Positions 53,548 through 63,069 of a stretch of 64,000 nucleotides of DNA are shown here, piece after piece. Location of the stretch: positions 221,501 through 285,500 of the forward strand of contig NZ_CANMPJ010000001.1 in the NCBI RefSeq assembly GCF_947499705.1, read 5' to 3'. Under the pieces are notes generated by a model that worked only from the letters and a program-made list of their open reading frames with translations, ran no database searches and had not been told where the DNA came from. The DNA is from an uncultured Erythrobacter sp. (GTDB lineage Bacteria; Pseudomonadota; Alphaproteobacteria; Sphingomonadales; Sphingomonadaceae). How positions within the stretch are numbered: position 1 is the stretch's first letter; each line of letters starts with the position of its first letter. Both the position numbers and the translations under genes were made by a program.

Positions 53548-53674
53548 TCGCTGTGGTCGCGCACTAGGGTTGCTCGACAGGCCCGGCGACTTTCAGTCCC
53601 ATCGCAAATTCAAATGAGCGCACGTTGAATGTCGTCAACGTAGCTCAGGAACGATCATTTTAGGAGCAATTTGC

Positions 53675-54538
53675 GTGCAAGGCGCCATCGACATTGTCAC
53701 AAATCTCTTCACTCCGAAAATGGTCGCAGAGGGCCGCACCGGTCTGGACGATCATTTCAAGGATCAGGTGCGCATGCCTGCCGATATGCGCGGCGGCGTT
53801 AACGAGACGGACTATCTGGAGCGTATGGACCGGGCCGGGATCGACAAATCCCTGCTAATCGCGGTTCGCGCAGGCGACATCCGTATGCAGGGATCGTTCG
53901 AGATACCCTACGCCGATGTGGCAGAGGTCTGCGCCCGCCATCCGGATCGCTATTACGGATTGGCCGGGATTGATCCCTATCGCGGGATGGAACAGGTCGC
54001 CGAGCTGGAATACGCGGTCAAGGAATTGGGGTTTGTAGGAGCGCATCTTTATCCGCACTGGATGGAGCTCGCGCCCGACCATCGCAAATATTATCCGATC
54101 TACGCCAAGTGCTGTGAACTGGGCATTCCAATCATGATGCAGGTCGGGCACAATCTGGTCTATTCTCGGACCCGGCGCCTACCCAGCGTTGGTCGGCCTA
54201 TCACACTCGACACGGTGGCCATCGATTTCCCCGAACTGACCCTGATCGGCATCCATATCGGCGTACCGTGGACCGAAGAAATGATCTCGATGGCGTGGAA
54301 GCACGAGAACGTCTTTATCGGCACCGATGCCTATGCGCCAAAGCACTGGCCGGACAATCTGGTTCACTACATGAACTCTTATGGCCAAGACAAAGTGCTG
54401 TTCGGCACAGACTGGCCCGTGATCGATCCCGAGCGCGCTGTGCGGGAAATCGACGATCTGAATCTGCGTCCAGCCAGTCATCAGAAGGTGATGCGGGATA
54501 ACGCGCTTCGATTGTTCAATCTGAAGCAGGCGGCTTGA
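53675..54538 (+). CDS. Amidohydrolase family 2 protein
   Basis: A 287-residue PF04909-type protein starting at a GTG with aggag upstream. The C-terminal half is typical: GIPIMMQVGHN with a metal-binding His, LIGIHIGVPW, and FGTDWPVIDP carrying the catalytic Asp. The N-terminal H-x-H motif that normally opens the barrel is replaced by IDIVTNLF, so a metal ligand pair is missing. It may be a metal-poor decarboxylase or hydratase-like member. It stands apart from the previous gene by 127 bases and likely shares the pathway with it. Confidence 0.8.
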   Translation: MQGAIDIVTNLFTPKMVAEGRTGLDDHFKDQVRMPADMRGGVNETDYLERMDRAGIDKSLLIAVRAGDIRMQGSFEIPYADVAEVCARHPDRYYGLAGIDPYRGMEQVAELEYAVKELGFVGAHLYPHWMELAPDHRKYYPIYAKCCELGIPIMMQVGHNLVYSRTRRLPSVGRPITLDTVAIDFPELTLIGIHIGVPWTEEMISMAWKHENVFIGTDAYAPKHWPDNLVHYMNSYGQDKVLFGTDWPVIDPERAVREIDDLNLRPASHQKVMRDNALRLFNLKQAA

Positions 54539-54604
54539 TCTGATGGCGCTTCGTTCGAGCCTCCCTCATTTGTTTCATCATGCAGCAATGGCTGGCGCAT
54601 CATC

Positions 54605-56164
54605 GTGAGCGCAGAGAATTCCAAGCCGCTATTGGCGTCGGAAGGCATTCGCGCGGCTGCATCGCGGCAGCCCGACAAATGTGCAATCCGGGCTTATGAT
54701 CAAGGCGAGGTAGTCGATCAGGTCAGCTATGCGCAGCTTGTTGCGCGCATGAACCGGGTGTCTGATGCCGCGCGCGCTCAATGGGGCCTTAAAGCAGGCG
54801 ATCGGGTGGCGCTTGCCGCGTCTAACTCGATTGATTTCATCGCACTGACCTGCGGCCTGGGCGGGGTCGGGATTACCGTCGCGAAGCCCAATCCCAAATT
54901 GTCGATCCGCGAGATCCTGGCCATCTGTAGCGATGCGGGTGCGAGTGTGCTGGTGTGCGATGCCTCTATTGCGAGGGCGGTAAGGGAGCAGGCATCTGCG
55001 TCCATGCAGATCTGTGCGATTGGCGAGGAGCTTGATGAGCTTTTGGCGGCAGCCAGTGATGCCCATCCAAAAGACAGTGATCTGGCGGACGAAAACTCCG
55101 TATTTGTCATGCCCTACACTTCGGGAACGACAGGCGAGCCCAAGGGCGTGTGTGTCACTCACCGCAGCCGGTCGCTGACCTTTTTCGGCATGGGGGTAGA
55201 GTACGGCTGTTACGGACCCGATGATCGGTTCCTTGGCTTGGCGCCGCTGTGCCATGGTGCAGGCTTTGCCTTCAACATCGCGCCACTCTATTTTGGCGGC
55301 TCGCTTGACCTCTATGCCAAATTCGATCCAGCTCAGATTCTGGCTCATATCGGGCGAGGCGAGGTCACCGGGATATTTCTGGTACCGACGCATTTTCAGG
55401 GTTTTTTCGCACTCGACGAAGATGCCCTCGCGAAAAGCCACGGACACAAGCTGAAAGCCATCATTTCCAACGCCGCACCCCTGACCCAACCGATCAAGGA
55501 GCGCATCGTCGAACATTTCGGCGAAGGCTTGCTGCACGAATGCTACGGATCCACCGAAGCGGGTATCGTCACCTCGATGCGTCCCGCTGACCAATTGCGC
55601 AAGGTGCAGTGCGTCGGCAGGCCGTTCGTCAATACGTCGATCCGGATTGTCGGCGATGATGGTCAAGAGGTCATTCAGGGCGAGGTGGGCGAGCTGTTCA
55701 GCCGTTCACCTTATCTGTTTGCCGGTTATCGTGATCGTCCCGATGAAACCGACAGAGCGATGAGCGATGGCTGGGTTTCTGCTGGCGATCTGGCGCGGCA
55801 GGACGAAGAAGGGTTCTACTACATCGTCGGTCGCAAGAAAGAGATGATCATCTCTGGCGGCATCAACATCTATCCGCGCGAGGTCGAATTCATTCTGGAC
55901 CAGCACCCGGCGATTGCAGAAAGCGCGGTTGTCGGCATCCCCGATGATTATTGGGGTGAAAAGATCGTCGCGGCAATCACGCTGAAACGCGGCGTGATGG
56001 AACCCGATGAGGGCGTTCTGACCGATTGGTGCACAGATCGCATCGGCAAGCAGAAAATTCCGAAACAGTTTGCCGTGGTCGAAGCTTTCCCGCGCAATGC
56101 AATGGGTAAAGTGCTGAAGGCGGAAATTGCGCAAACTCTGGCGCCGTGCACCAGGGTCGCATGA
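54605..56164 (+). CDS. Acyl-CoA ligase (AMP-forming)
   Basis: A 519-residue ANL-superfamily ligase. MPYTSGTTGEPKGVCVTH is the P-loop near residue 170, ECYGSTEAG the A5 motif, SAGDLARQDEEG and GRKKEMIISGGINIYP the A7/A8 motifs and RNAMGKVLKAEI the catalytic Lys. It activates a carboxylic acid with ATP and CoA; sequence style is closest to aromatic or medium-chain acid ligases. The GTG start is inferred from spacing after the amidohydrolase gene. It likely starts the CoA-dependent stage of the catabolic pathway. Confidence 0.9.
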   Translation: MSAENSKPLLASEGIRAAASRQPDKCAIRAYDQGEVVDQVSYAQLVARMNRVSDAARAQWGLKAGDRVALAASNSIDFIALTCGLGGVGITVAKPNPKLSIREILAICSDAGASVLVCDASIARAVREQASASMQICAIGEELDELLAAASDAHPKDSDLADENSVFVMPYTSGTTGEPKGVCVTHRSRSLTFFGMGVEYGCYGPDDRFLGLAPLCHGAGFAFNIAPLYFGGSLDLYAKFDPAQILAHIGRGEVTGIFLVPTHFQGFFALDEDALAKSHGHKLKAIISNAAPLTQPIKERIVEHFGEGLLHECYGSTEAGIVTSMRPADQLRKVQCVGRPFVNTSIRIVGDDGQEVIQGEVGELFSRSPYLFAGYRDRPDETDRAMSDGWVSAGDLARQDEEGFYYIVGRKKEMIISGGINIYPREVEFILDQHPAIAESAVVGIPDDYWGEKIVAAITLKRGVMEPDEGVLTDWCTDRIGKQKIPKQFAVVEAFPRNAMGKVLKAEIAQTLAPCTRVA

Positions 56165-56260
56165 TGGTGTGGGATGACGCTGTTCGAGTGAGGACAGCCG
56201 AGCAGATGTTGGGATGGCCAGGCATTCTCACGAGCTATTTGCAAAGAGGAGCGCATCGAT

Positions 56261-57580
56261 ATGACTGACGCAACCAAGCTTGATGTGCCATATCCTCCAG
56301 CAAAGACGGCTTGGTATGCGGTTTCCGTCCTGCTGATAGCTTATACGGTTTCCTTCATTGACCGGACTATCCTGTCGCTTCTGGTCGGGCCGATACAGGC
56401 TGACCTTGGCATTGGTGATACGGAGATGGGGCTGCTTCACGGCCTGGCCTTCGCTCTGTTCTATTGCTTTCTGGGACTTCCGATCGCCTGGCTTTCAGAC
56501 CGGTTCTCGCGCCGCTGGATCATCGCTATCGGGATGATTATCTGGAGCGGGATGACGGCGCTGTGCGGTCTGACCAAGAATTTCGCTCAATTGTTTCTGG
56601 CGCGTATGGGCGTGGGCGTCGGTGAGGCGGCTCTGTCCCCGGCGGCATATTCGATGCTCGCCGATCTATTTCCGCCAAACCGGCTGGGCCGGGCGATGGG
56701 GGTCTATTCCTCCGGCGTATTCTTCGGCGCGGGTATTGCCTTCATGCTGGGCGGCCTGGTCATCTCTTTCGTCAATGACGGGAACACCTTGTCCCTGCCG
56801 CTGCTGGGTGAGCTGCGAATATGGCAGTTTGTCTTCGTGATTGTCGGGCTTCCGGGCATCTTTCTGGCCCTGTTGATGTTCACGTTTCCCGAACCTGTGC
56901 GCCGCAAGAAGATCACCGGAGAAGGGCGCGAACTGACGCAAAGCGCGATCAAATTTCTGCGCGAGAACCCGAAGGTCTGCCTGGGTCATTTTGTCGGTTT
57001 TGCGATGCTCGCCATCAGCTTCAACGGCTTTGTTGCCTGGGGCCCCACCCAATTGATCAGGGACTTTGGCGTCGATGCCAGCGAAGCGGGCAAGGCGTTC
57101 GGGATAGCTATCTTCATTTGCGGCGGTAGTGGCATCATTCTGGGGGGCGTCGTCGCAGATCGATTGGCGCAAAAGGGCTACTCGGACGCGACGATGCGAG
57201 CTGGCATTATTGGCGGTATTGGTCTCCTGCCGATGTCGATAGCCGCACCTCTGATGCCCAGCTTTATCCTGAGTGCGATCGGATATGGCGCATTCTTCTT
57301 TTTCGCGAGCTTCCCGTTCGGCGCTGCGGCCGCCGCTTTGCAATTGATGACTCCGCCGCATCTTCGCGCGCAGCTCTCGGCAGTATATCTGCTTGTCCTC
57401 AACCTGATCGGTATCGGGGGAGGGCCTCTAATGATCGGCGCGATCAGTGACCATGTTCTTGGCGGGCCGGTCGAGATCGGGTCGGCTATGGCTCTCACTG
57501 GTTTGCTCACTGTGCCAGTGGGCGTGCTGATACTCATCGCTTCGCTTCCGGCCTACCGCGAATTGCAGAGCAAGGTTTGA
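56261..57580 (+). CDS. MFS transporter
   Basis: A 439-residue major facilitator with about twelve transmembrane helices. The loop 2-3 motif GLPIAWLSDRFSRRW near residue 70 is typical, and VSFIDRTILSLLVGPIQADLGIGDTEMGLLHG matches the spinster-like branch common in Sphingomonadales catabolic clusters. It would carry the substrate or a breakdown acid across the inner membrane, complementing the TonB receptor. A gaggag ribosome binding site lies ahead of its ATG. Confidence 0.9.
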   Translation: MTDATKLDVPYPPAKTAWYAVSVLLIAYTVSFIDRTILSLLVGPIQADLGIGDTEMGLLHGLAFALFYCFLGLPIAWLSDRFSRRWIIAIGMIIWSGMTALCGLTKNFAQLFLARMGVGVGEAALSPAAYSMLADLFPPNRLGRAMGVYSSGVFFGAGIAFMLGGLVISFVNDGNTLSLPLLGELRIWQFVFVIVGLPGIFLALLMFTFPEPVRRKKITGEGRELTQSAIKFLRENPKVCLGHFVGFAMLAISFNGFVAWGPTQLIRDFGVDASEAGKAFGIAIFICGGSGIILGGVVADRLAQKGYSDATMRAGIIGGIGLLPMSIAAPLMPSFILSAIGYGAFFFFASFPFGAAAAALQLMTPPHLRAQLSAVYLLVLNLIGIGGGPLMIGAISDHVLGGPVEIGSAMALTGLLTVPVGVLILIASLPAYRELQSKV

Positions 57581-57768
57581 CCGCTGTGCAAGAATGCGAC
57601 GGCGTTCGCCTGCCGAACAGGTGAGGTTATTCATAGCGATTGGCACGTAAGAATATTTGCGGTCGCATTGCGATAACGTGCAGCTCACCCGGTGGTTGAT
57701 CGACCTTCATTTCCCTAGCATCTGGCTATCTAATCGTTTGAACGCATTCGCTTCACTGGAGAATAACA

Positions 57769-58752
57769 TTGAGCCGCTCAATCCTGGTCATTGTTGTGCT
57801 GATAGTCCTGGCGATGCTGGCCGCATGGGCATATTTCAAAACCCGTACCTGGGAAGTCGACGATGCCACCTTGATGTCTCGCTATGGCGATGGCAGCGAA
57901 ATGATCGAACTGGATGGCGCTCGGTTTCGCTACAAGGATACAGGCAATGGTCCCGCGATTATCCTGCTGCACGGTGCCTTTGCCAATCTGAATTATTGGG
58001 ATGATTGGGCGACGGAGCTCGAAGGGGCCCACCGTGTCATTCGGTTTGACGTACCGCCAGAAGGCATCGGCGATCCCGATCCAAAGGGCTATTCGCATGA
58101 TCGCGTCGCGGAACTGATAGGCCTGTTGGCGGATGAGCTGAAGGTCGAGAAGTTTGCCCTTTCGGGCCTTTCGCGGGGCGGTACGGCGGCAACGCTTTAT
58201 GCCGGGCGTAACCCGGACAGAGTGACGCATCTGATTCTGGCCAACACGCCTTTGCTCAACACGCCGCCGGATGCGGTGCCACTTTCACCGGCATACAGCC
58301 GAAATGGTTGGATCGCGGAGAACCTGTTGAGCAGCTATCGACCGATGAGTTTCTGGAATGCCTTCTTTGAGTTCAACACATTTGACTCAAGCCGGATTGG
58401 CGGGGAACGGCGCCGCATGTTCATGGATATGAACAACCGCGAAGGCGCGACGGAAGACTTGCTTGCCATGCGTTCGATGGGGACGGATCGCCCCGAAGAA
58501 CGCAATGTGACAGCGGCAAACGCGGTGACTGCACCCACATTGTTCATCAAAACCCACAGCCGTTCGCTGCCGCCGGTTGAGCAAGAACGCGTGATCCGTT
58601 TGTTCGATCACCTGCCGGCACAAACGATCGCGGTAGAGACAGGGCATTTCCCAGCGATGGAAACCGGGGCCGAAACAGCGGCAATCGTTGCGCGTTTCAT
58701 GGCTGAAAACCCTCCAGCCGAAACAGCTTCTGGAGACGCTTCCGCCCAGTAG
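57769..58752 (+). CDS. Membrane-anchored alpha/beta hydrolase
   Basis: A 327-residue protein beginning at a TTG with ctggag upstream. Residues 3-22 form a transmembrane or signal segment, so it is probably held at the inner membrane. The alpha/beta-hydrolase core shows ILLHGAFANLNYWDDW, the nucleophile elbow GLSRGGTAAT and the triad His in ETGHFPAM. Family members split esters, lactones or C-C bonds. The substrate is unknown; its place suggests an esterase or lactonase acting early. Confidence 0.83.
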   Translation: MSRSILVIVVLIVLAMLAAWAYFKTRTWEVDDATLMSRYGDGSEMIELDGARFRYKDTGNGPAIILLHGAFANLNYWDDWATELEGAHRVIRFDVPPEGIGDPDPKGYSHDRVAELIGLLADELKVEKFALSGLSRGGTAATLYAGRNPDRVTHLILANTPLLNTPPDAVPLSPAYSRNGWIAENLLSSYRPMSFWNAFFEFNTFDSSRIGGERRRMFMDMNNREGATEDLLAMRSMGTDRPEERNVTAANAVTAPTLFIKTHSRSLPPVEQERVIRLFDHLPAQTIAVETGHFPAMETGAETAAIVARFMAENPPAETASGDASAQ

Positions 58753-58891
58753 CCGGGAGGCCCCTTGCGAAGTTCCTGTGCTGAAAGTGCCGAGTTGTAA
58801 TTATCGTGATGCGAAAGTCACATGCAATTTCGTGGACTAGAACCGCTTGTTCTCGCAATCGATCAGTTCAACAAATGAAGGGACTGACTGC

Positions 58892-59563
58892 ATGGGCGCT
58901 GTAATGATCGAAGATGGCAAGACTGCTCGTGAATTCTTTGAAGCAGTCATGGCCAATAAGGCGCGCGCAAAGTTCGGGTTCGGAAACAAAGCCGCAATAG
59001 TCAATGTCGACTTTCAGCAGGCCTATACTCAGCTTGATATGTTCTCCACCTCATACCAGACCGATCCAAGACAAATCGAATACGCCAATGCGCTCTCCGT
59101 AGCGGCACGGGACAAGGACATGCCTGTCATCTGGAGCCGGGTCGGCTATCACGATAACGCATCGGATTGCGGGGTGTGGGGCACACGCACCGATACCGAA
59201 GACAGCCTCCAGAACATCAAATACGGCAGCGAGCGGCACGCCTATGATCCGCGATGCGATATTCGTGACGAGGATTTGCAATACACCAAGCGCATGCCCA
59301 GCGCCTTTTTTGAAACTCAGCTGGCCAGCTATCTGGTCTGGCACAAGGTCGATACCGTGATCGTCACGGGGGGATCGACTTCAGGCTGTGTGCGCGCCAC
59401 TGCGGTTGACTCCCTCAGCCATGGATACCGGACGATCGTCCCGATCGAAACCACTGCGGACAAGCACGAGACACCCCATTTCGCCAATCTGGCTGATCTG
59501 CAGTTAAAATATGCAGATGTTCTGCCGGTTGCCGAAGTGCTGGATTGGCTTCGCGCGAGCTGA
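58892..59563 (+). CDS. Isochorismatase-family amidohydrolase
   Basis: A 223-residue cysteine hydrolase of the isochorismatase/N-carbamoylsarcosine amidase type. The catalytic Asp lies in VNVDFQQAYT, the Lys in the region KRMPSAFFET, and the nucleophile Cys in TGGSTSGCVRATAVD. It would hydrolyse an amide, carbamoyl or ureido group. The ATG at 58892 is chosen (aaggga ahead); a TTG at 58847 would add an unlikely 15-residue tail. With the flavin pair nearby it recalls RutB of the Rut pyrimidine pathway. Confidence 0.87.
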   Translation: MGAVMIEDGKTAREFFEAVMANKARAKFGFGNKAAIVNVDFQQAYTQLDMFSTSYQTDPRQIEYANALSVAARDKDMPVIWSRVGYHDNASDCGVWGTRTDTEDSLQNIKYGSERHAYDPRCDIRDEDLQYTKRMPSAFFETQLASYLVWHKVDTVIVTGGSTSGCVRATAVDSLSHGYRTIVPIETTADKHETPHFANLADLQLKYADVLPVAEVLDWLRAS

Positions 59564-59571
59564 ATCTGGTC

Positions 59572-60477
59572 TCAGGCCTGCCAGCGGCCATTGATGTGCA
59601 TCGTGTGCGCCTTCAAGATTTCCAGAAAGGCCTTCATTGTTGGTGGCTGAGATTTTCGCGCAGGCTCAACAATGGCCAGTTCAGTGATCAAGGACGGGCT
59701 GATCAATGTCAGTGCGCTCAGGGTACGTTCCTCTTTCAACCCGTCGGCCAGCAGGCTGGGCAGGATGGCTTTCCACCGGGTCCGAGCGACCAGATCGATT
59801 GTGCCCAACATCGTGTCGAGCTCGATCATTTCGCACTGATCAAGCTGCTTCATCGCGAGATAGTCCCGGATGCTTTTGCTGCGAGTATTGTCGGGGCTTG
59901 GAATGATCAGCCTAAGCTCTGGCACGTCTTCCAGTCTGACAGTCCCTTCCAGCGGAAGTGCGGATTTTGGGCCAGCGATCAGCACTTCCGAAATTGTCGT
60001 GAAAGGGCTTAGACGCAGCCCGTCTGCCCCTTCTGTGCGCGGGACAATCGCAAAATCGAGTGTGCCGCGCCGGACATCCTCTGTCAGTGACCCGCTGAAC
60101 CCCTCGGCAATTTTCAGCGAAGCGTTCGGATGTTTCTGACGAAATTCGATCAAGGCCGGTGCCAGCACGCGAGCATTCATCGTGGGCATCAGGCCCACCG
60201 TCAGGTCACCGGTCAGATCGCCAACATAGCCGCGCAGATCATTGGTCGCTTCCTCGTCCAGCCGTAACTGTTCGATGCAATAACGGTAATATCGATTGGC
60301 CGCGGGGGTCGGGGCTATTCTCCCGCTTTTCCGCTCGAACAGTGTGACATTGAAGCGCTCCTCCAGCTTGCGGATATGCTGGGACACCCCGGACTGGGTG
60401 GCGTTTTCCCGCTCTGCAGCGGCGGTGAAGGACCGCTCTTCATAAGCTGCCACGAACAGTTCGATAGTTCTGATCAT
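59572..60477 (-). CDS. LysR-family transcriptional regulator
   Basis: A 301-residue LysR protein. The N-terminal helix-turn-helix (ELFVAAYEERSFTAAAERENATQSGVSQHIRKLEERF) is clear and the C-terminal inducer-binding domain follows (GDLTVGLMPTMNARVLAPALIEF). It is divergent from the flavin reductase gene, the typical geometry for a LysR activator and its target. A candidate box lies in between (60529-60544). It probably activates the right-hand monooxygenase genes and represses itself. Confidence 0.92.
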   Translation of the reverse strand: MIRTIELFVAAYEERSFTAAAERENATQSGVSQHIRKLEERFNVTLFERKSGRIAPTPAANRYYRYCIEQLRLDEEATNDLRGYVGDLTGDLTVGLMPTMNARVLAPALIEFRQKHPNASLKIAEGFSGSLTEDVRRGTLDFAIVPRTEGADGLRLSPFTTISEVLIAGPKSALPLEGTVRLEDVPELRLIIPSPDNTRSKSIRDYLAMKQLDQCEMIELDTMLGTIDLVARTRWKAILPSLLADGLKEERTLSALTLISPSLITELAIVEPARKSQPPTMKAFLEILKAHTMHINGRWQA

Positions 60478-60528
60478 CGCGGTTCCCTGGCTTGGTTGGC
60501 GTTCACCTAGCTTGCCATCAAAAAATCT

Positions 60529-60544
60529 AATGACAATCGTTATT
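60529..60544. promoter_or_regulatory. Putative LysR box between regulator and flavin reductase
   Basis: AATGAC-AATC-GTTATT is an imperfect inverted repeat (one mismatched pair) lying midway between the divergent LysR and flavin reductase genes. LysR regulators bind partly palindromic sites in such spacers. The spacing to both genes (about 50 bases) fits. Confidence 0.45.
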
Positions 60545-60588
60545 CTTTATAATTTTCTGTTCATCAGACTTTCTGCGAAACGATCGCC

Positions 60589-61149
60589 ATGAAACAACCT
60601 CTCAAACCGCTGCAAGGCTCGGCCAGCGATCTGGCCGAGGCGCATGATCCCCTGGCTTTGCGCCGGGCGCTTGGAAAGTTTGCAACCGGGATCGCGATCG
60701 TCACTACGGAGGCGGCAAGCGGCAAAAGGGAAGGGCTTACGATCAACTCCTTCGCGTCGGTCTCGCTTGATCCGCCGCTGGTATTATGGAGCCTGAAGCG
60801 TGACGCGCTTTCGCTGCAAACATTCATCGATTCCGGCACATTCATCATCAACATCCTGAGCGCCGAGCAGTCGGACCTGTCGACCCATTTCGCCCGTCCG
60901 CAAGCCGATAAATTTGCGGGTATCGAGCACTCGCCGGGCGCAAACGGGTGCCCGAAATTCCCCGGCTGCCTCGCGCAGTTCGAGTGTGAAACGGTCGAGG
61001 TTCTGGACGGCGGAGACCACGCCATCTTCCTGGGCCGGGTCCAGAAATTTGCCGAGAGCAGCGGAATGCCGCTGATCTACAGCGAGGGAAAATACTGCCA
61101 CATTCTGCCGGTCGATCAGGCAGCCAGCCAAACCGCAAGGAGCGCGTAA
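60589..61149 (+). CDS. Flavin reductase domain protein
   Basis: A 186-residue flavin-reductase-like (PF01613, FMN-binding split-barrel) protein. LRRALGKFATGIAIVTTEAASGKREGLTINSFASVSLDPPLVLWSLKRDALSL is the family core and GEYC-like GKYCHILPV closes it. It supplies reduced FMN or FAD to a partner monooxygenase. The next gene encodes just such a flavin-dependent monooxygenase, with a one-base overlap, so the two form a two-component system similar to RutF with RutA or other class C monooxygenases. Confidence 0.92.
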   Translation: MKQPLKPLQGSASDLAEAHDPLALRRALGKFATGIAIVTTEAASGKREGLTINSFASVSLDPPLVLWSLKRDALSLQTFIDSGTFIINILSAEQSDLSTHFARPQADKFAGIEHSPGANGCPKFPGCLAQFECETVEVLDGGDHAIFLGRVQKFAESSGMPLIYSEGKYCHILPVDQAASQTARSA

Positions 61150-62249
61150 TGGAACTTGGTTTCTTCACCATGCCTATTCACCCCGTCAGCCGATCCATGA
61201 CTGAGACGTTGAAGGAAGATCGCGAACTCGCCCTTGTCGCTGACCGGCTGGGTTTCAAGGAAGGCTATTTCGGCGAACATATCAGCGATGCAGCAGAAAC
61301 AATTTCTTCGTCGCTGATCTTCATCGCCTGGCTGCTGGAAGAGACGAAGCAAATCAAGCTGGGCACGGGCACGATCAATTTGCCCAATCATCACCCGGGC
61401 AAAGTTGCTGCCGAAGTGGCAATGGTCGACCATATGGCGGAAGGCCGCTTCATCATGGGTATTAGCCCCGGTGGTCTGCTGTCCGATGCTGAACTGATGG
61501 GCAATCTTGACCGTGATCGCACCGCCATGTTCCTGGAATCGATCAATCACATTTTGGCCATCTGGGAAGGCGAGCCGCCCTATAATCTTGAAGGCGAGTT
61601 CTGGAATATCTCCACCGAACGCACGCTGATCGAAGATCTGGGACAGGGCTTTTTGCCCAAGCCTTATCAGCAGCCCGGACCGCCCATCGTGGTGACCGCT
61701 GTTGCGCCATTCTCCAAAGGTGTCGAGGCGGCGGCAGAGCGCGGCTGGGCGCCGATTTCAGCCAATTTCCTGCTGCCCAAATGGGTGAAGACGCACTGGC
61801 CGCGCTATGCTGCTGGCTGCGAAACATCCGGACGCAAGGCTGACCCCGCTGATTGGCGTGTGGCCAAGAGCATCTTTGTCGCAGAAGATATGGATGTTGC
61901 GCGCAAATATGCGACCGATCCTGATGGGCCGTACCACCAGTACTACAACTCCATCGTCACCAAGATGAAGCGTTCAGGCCGCGCAAACCTGTTCAAGCAT
62001 GATCAAGAAGCATCGGACGACTCGCTCGATATCGACGCAATCGTTGAGGAGCTGGTGATCTGGGGTACACCTGAAAAAGTTGCCGAAGACCTGAGCGCTT
62101 TCCAAGAAGAAGTCGGCGAATTCGGCACGCTGCTTTACGCTGGGCATGATTGGCGCGACCGCGATCTTGCGATCCGGTCGATGGAATTGATGGCCAATGA
62201 TGTGCTTCCATCGGTCAACGCCAAATCACCTTCTTTGGTTGCATCCTGA
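61149..62249 (+). CDS. Luciferase-like flavin-dependent monooxygenase
   Basis: A 366-residue bacterial-luciferase-like (LLM) TIM-barrel protein. MELGFFTMPIHP opens the barrel, KLGTGTINLPNHHPGKVAAEVAMVDHMAEGRFIMGISPGG is the typical F420/FMN-site region, and ADPADWRVAKSIFVAED is in the second half. These enzymes use reduced flavin and O2 to hydroxylate or cleave rings. The ATG overlaps the flavin reductase stop. The most probable role is the key oxygenation step of the pathway. Confidence 0.9.
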   Translation: MELGFFTMPIHPVSRSMTETLKEDRELALVADRLGFKEGYFGEHISDAAETISSSLIFIAWLLEETKQIKLGTGTINLPNHHPGKVAAEVAMVDHMAEGRFIMGISPGGLLSDAELMGNLDRDRTAMFLESINHILAIWEGEPPYNLEGEFWNISTERTLIEDLGQGFLPKPYQQPGPPIVVTAVAPFSKGVEAAAERGWAPISANFLLPKWVKTHWPRYAAGCETSGRKADPADWRVAKSIFVAEDMDVARKYATDPDGPYHQYYNSIVTKMKRSGRANLFKHDQEASDDSLDIDAIVEELVIWGTPEKVAEDLSAFQEEVGEFGTLLYAGHDWRDRDLAIRSMELMANDVLPSVNAKSPSLVAS

Positions 62250-62253
62250 ACCC

Positions 62254-63069
62254 GTGAACATGGTTCGCGTGATCCCGATGCCATGGGGAGAGGCCGCTGC
62301 AACCGTCGTCTCGCATCCGGGCAAGCCCTGGTTGACGCTGTTGCATACACTGGCGACAGACCGCAGTCTGTGGTCTGGGCAGGTCGTCGAGTTGGCGCAG
62401 CATTTCAATCTTCTGCTGATCGACATGCGAGGTCATGGCGATTCCGCTGCAGCCGAGCCGCCTTACAGCATTGGCGGCCTCTCTGATGACGTGGTCACCA
62501 TCTGGGACGCTCTCGAGATCCCGGCGTCGTCCGTTGCCGGGCTGTCGATTGGCGGGATGATCGCTCTGTCTTTGGCCGCAGAGCATCCCGATCGCGTGAA
62601 CGCAATGATCGCGGGCGGGTGCCGCGCCCAAACCTCCGATCAGTTTCGCGCCATGTGGAGTGCGCGACGGGCGCTCTTGACAGAAGGCGGCCTTAGCGCG
62701 GTTATCGATGCGACAATCCCGACGTGGTTTCCGCCTGAATCGCTTGATGCCAACCCCGCTTTGCCAAAGCGCGTTGCGGAGATGATCGGCAAGACCTCCA
62801 CCGCTGGTTACATCGGCGCGACGCAGGCGCTTGAAGAGCTCGATCTGTCTGACAGACTGCCCGCAATATCCGCGCCTTGTCTGTTGCTTGTGGGCGATAA
62901 GGATGGCCCGCATCCGGGCGAGATGGCCAAGATGAAAGAGCAGATTGCGCATAGCGACCTGACCACCATCACCGGCGCAGGGCATTTGCCCAATCTGGAT
63001 CAGCCAGGACAGTTCATGGCTGCCATAATGCCATTTCTGATCGAAAACGGAGCTGGCAATGGCGAATGA
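62254..63069 (+). CDS. Alpha/beta hydrolase (enol-lactonase-like)
   Basis: A 271-residue alpha/beta hydrolase: LLHTLATDRSLWSGQVVEL, DMRGHGDSAA, nucleophile in AGLSIGGMIAL and triad His in TGAGHLPNLDQP. It resembles 3-oxoadipate enol-lactonases and RutD-type hydrolases. It begins four bases after the monooxygenase stop at a GTG (an ATG at 62260 is an equal alternative, neither has a strong ribosome binding site). It probably hydrolyses the product of the monooxygenase. Its stop lies inside the next gene. Confidence 0.87.
   Translation: MNMVRVIPMPWGEAAATVVSHPGKPWLTLLHTLATDRSLWSGQVVELAQHFNLLLIDMRGHGDSAAAEPPYSIGGLSDDVVTIWDALEIPASSVAGLSIGGMIALSLAAEHPDRVNAMIAGGCRAQTSDQFRAMWSARRALLTEGGLSAVIDATIPTWFPPESLDANPALPKRVAEMIGKTSTAGYIGATQALEELDLSDRLPAISAPCLLLVGDKDGPHPGEMAKMKEQIAHSDLTTITGAGHLPNLDQPGQFMAAIMPFLIENGAGNGE

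Noticed and set aside
54629..55666. A 345-codon minus-strand frame inside the acyl-CoA ligase
   Set aside because: The ligase motifs on the plus strand are complete and the antisense product looks random.
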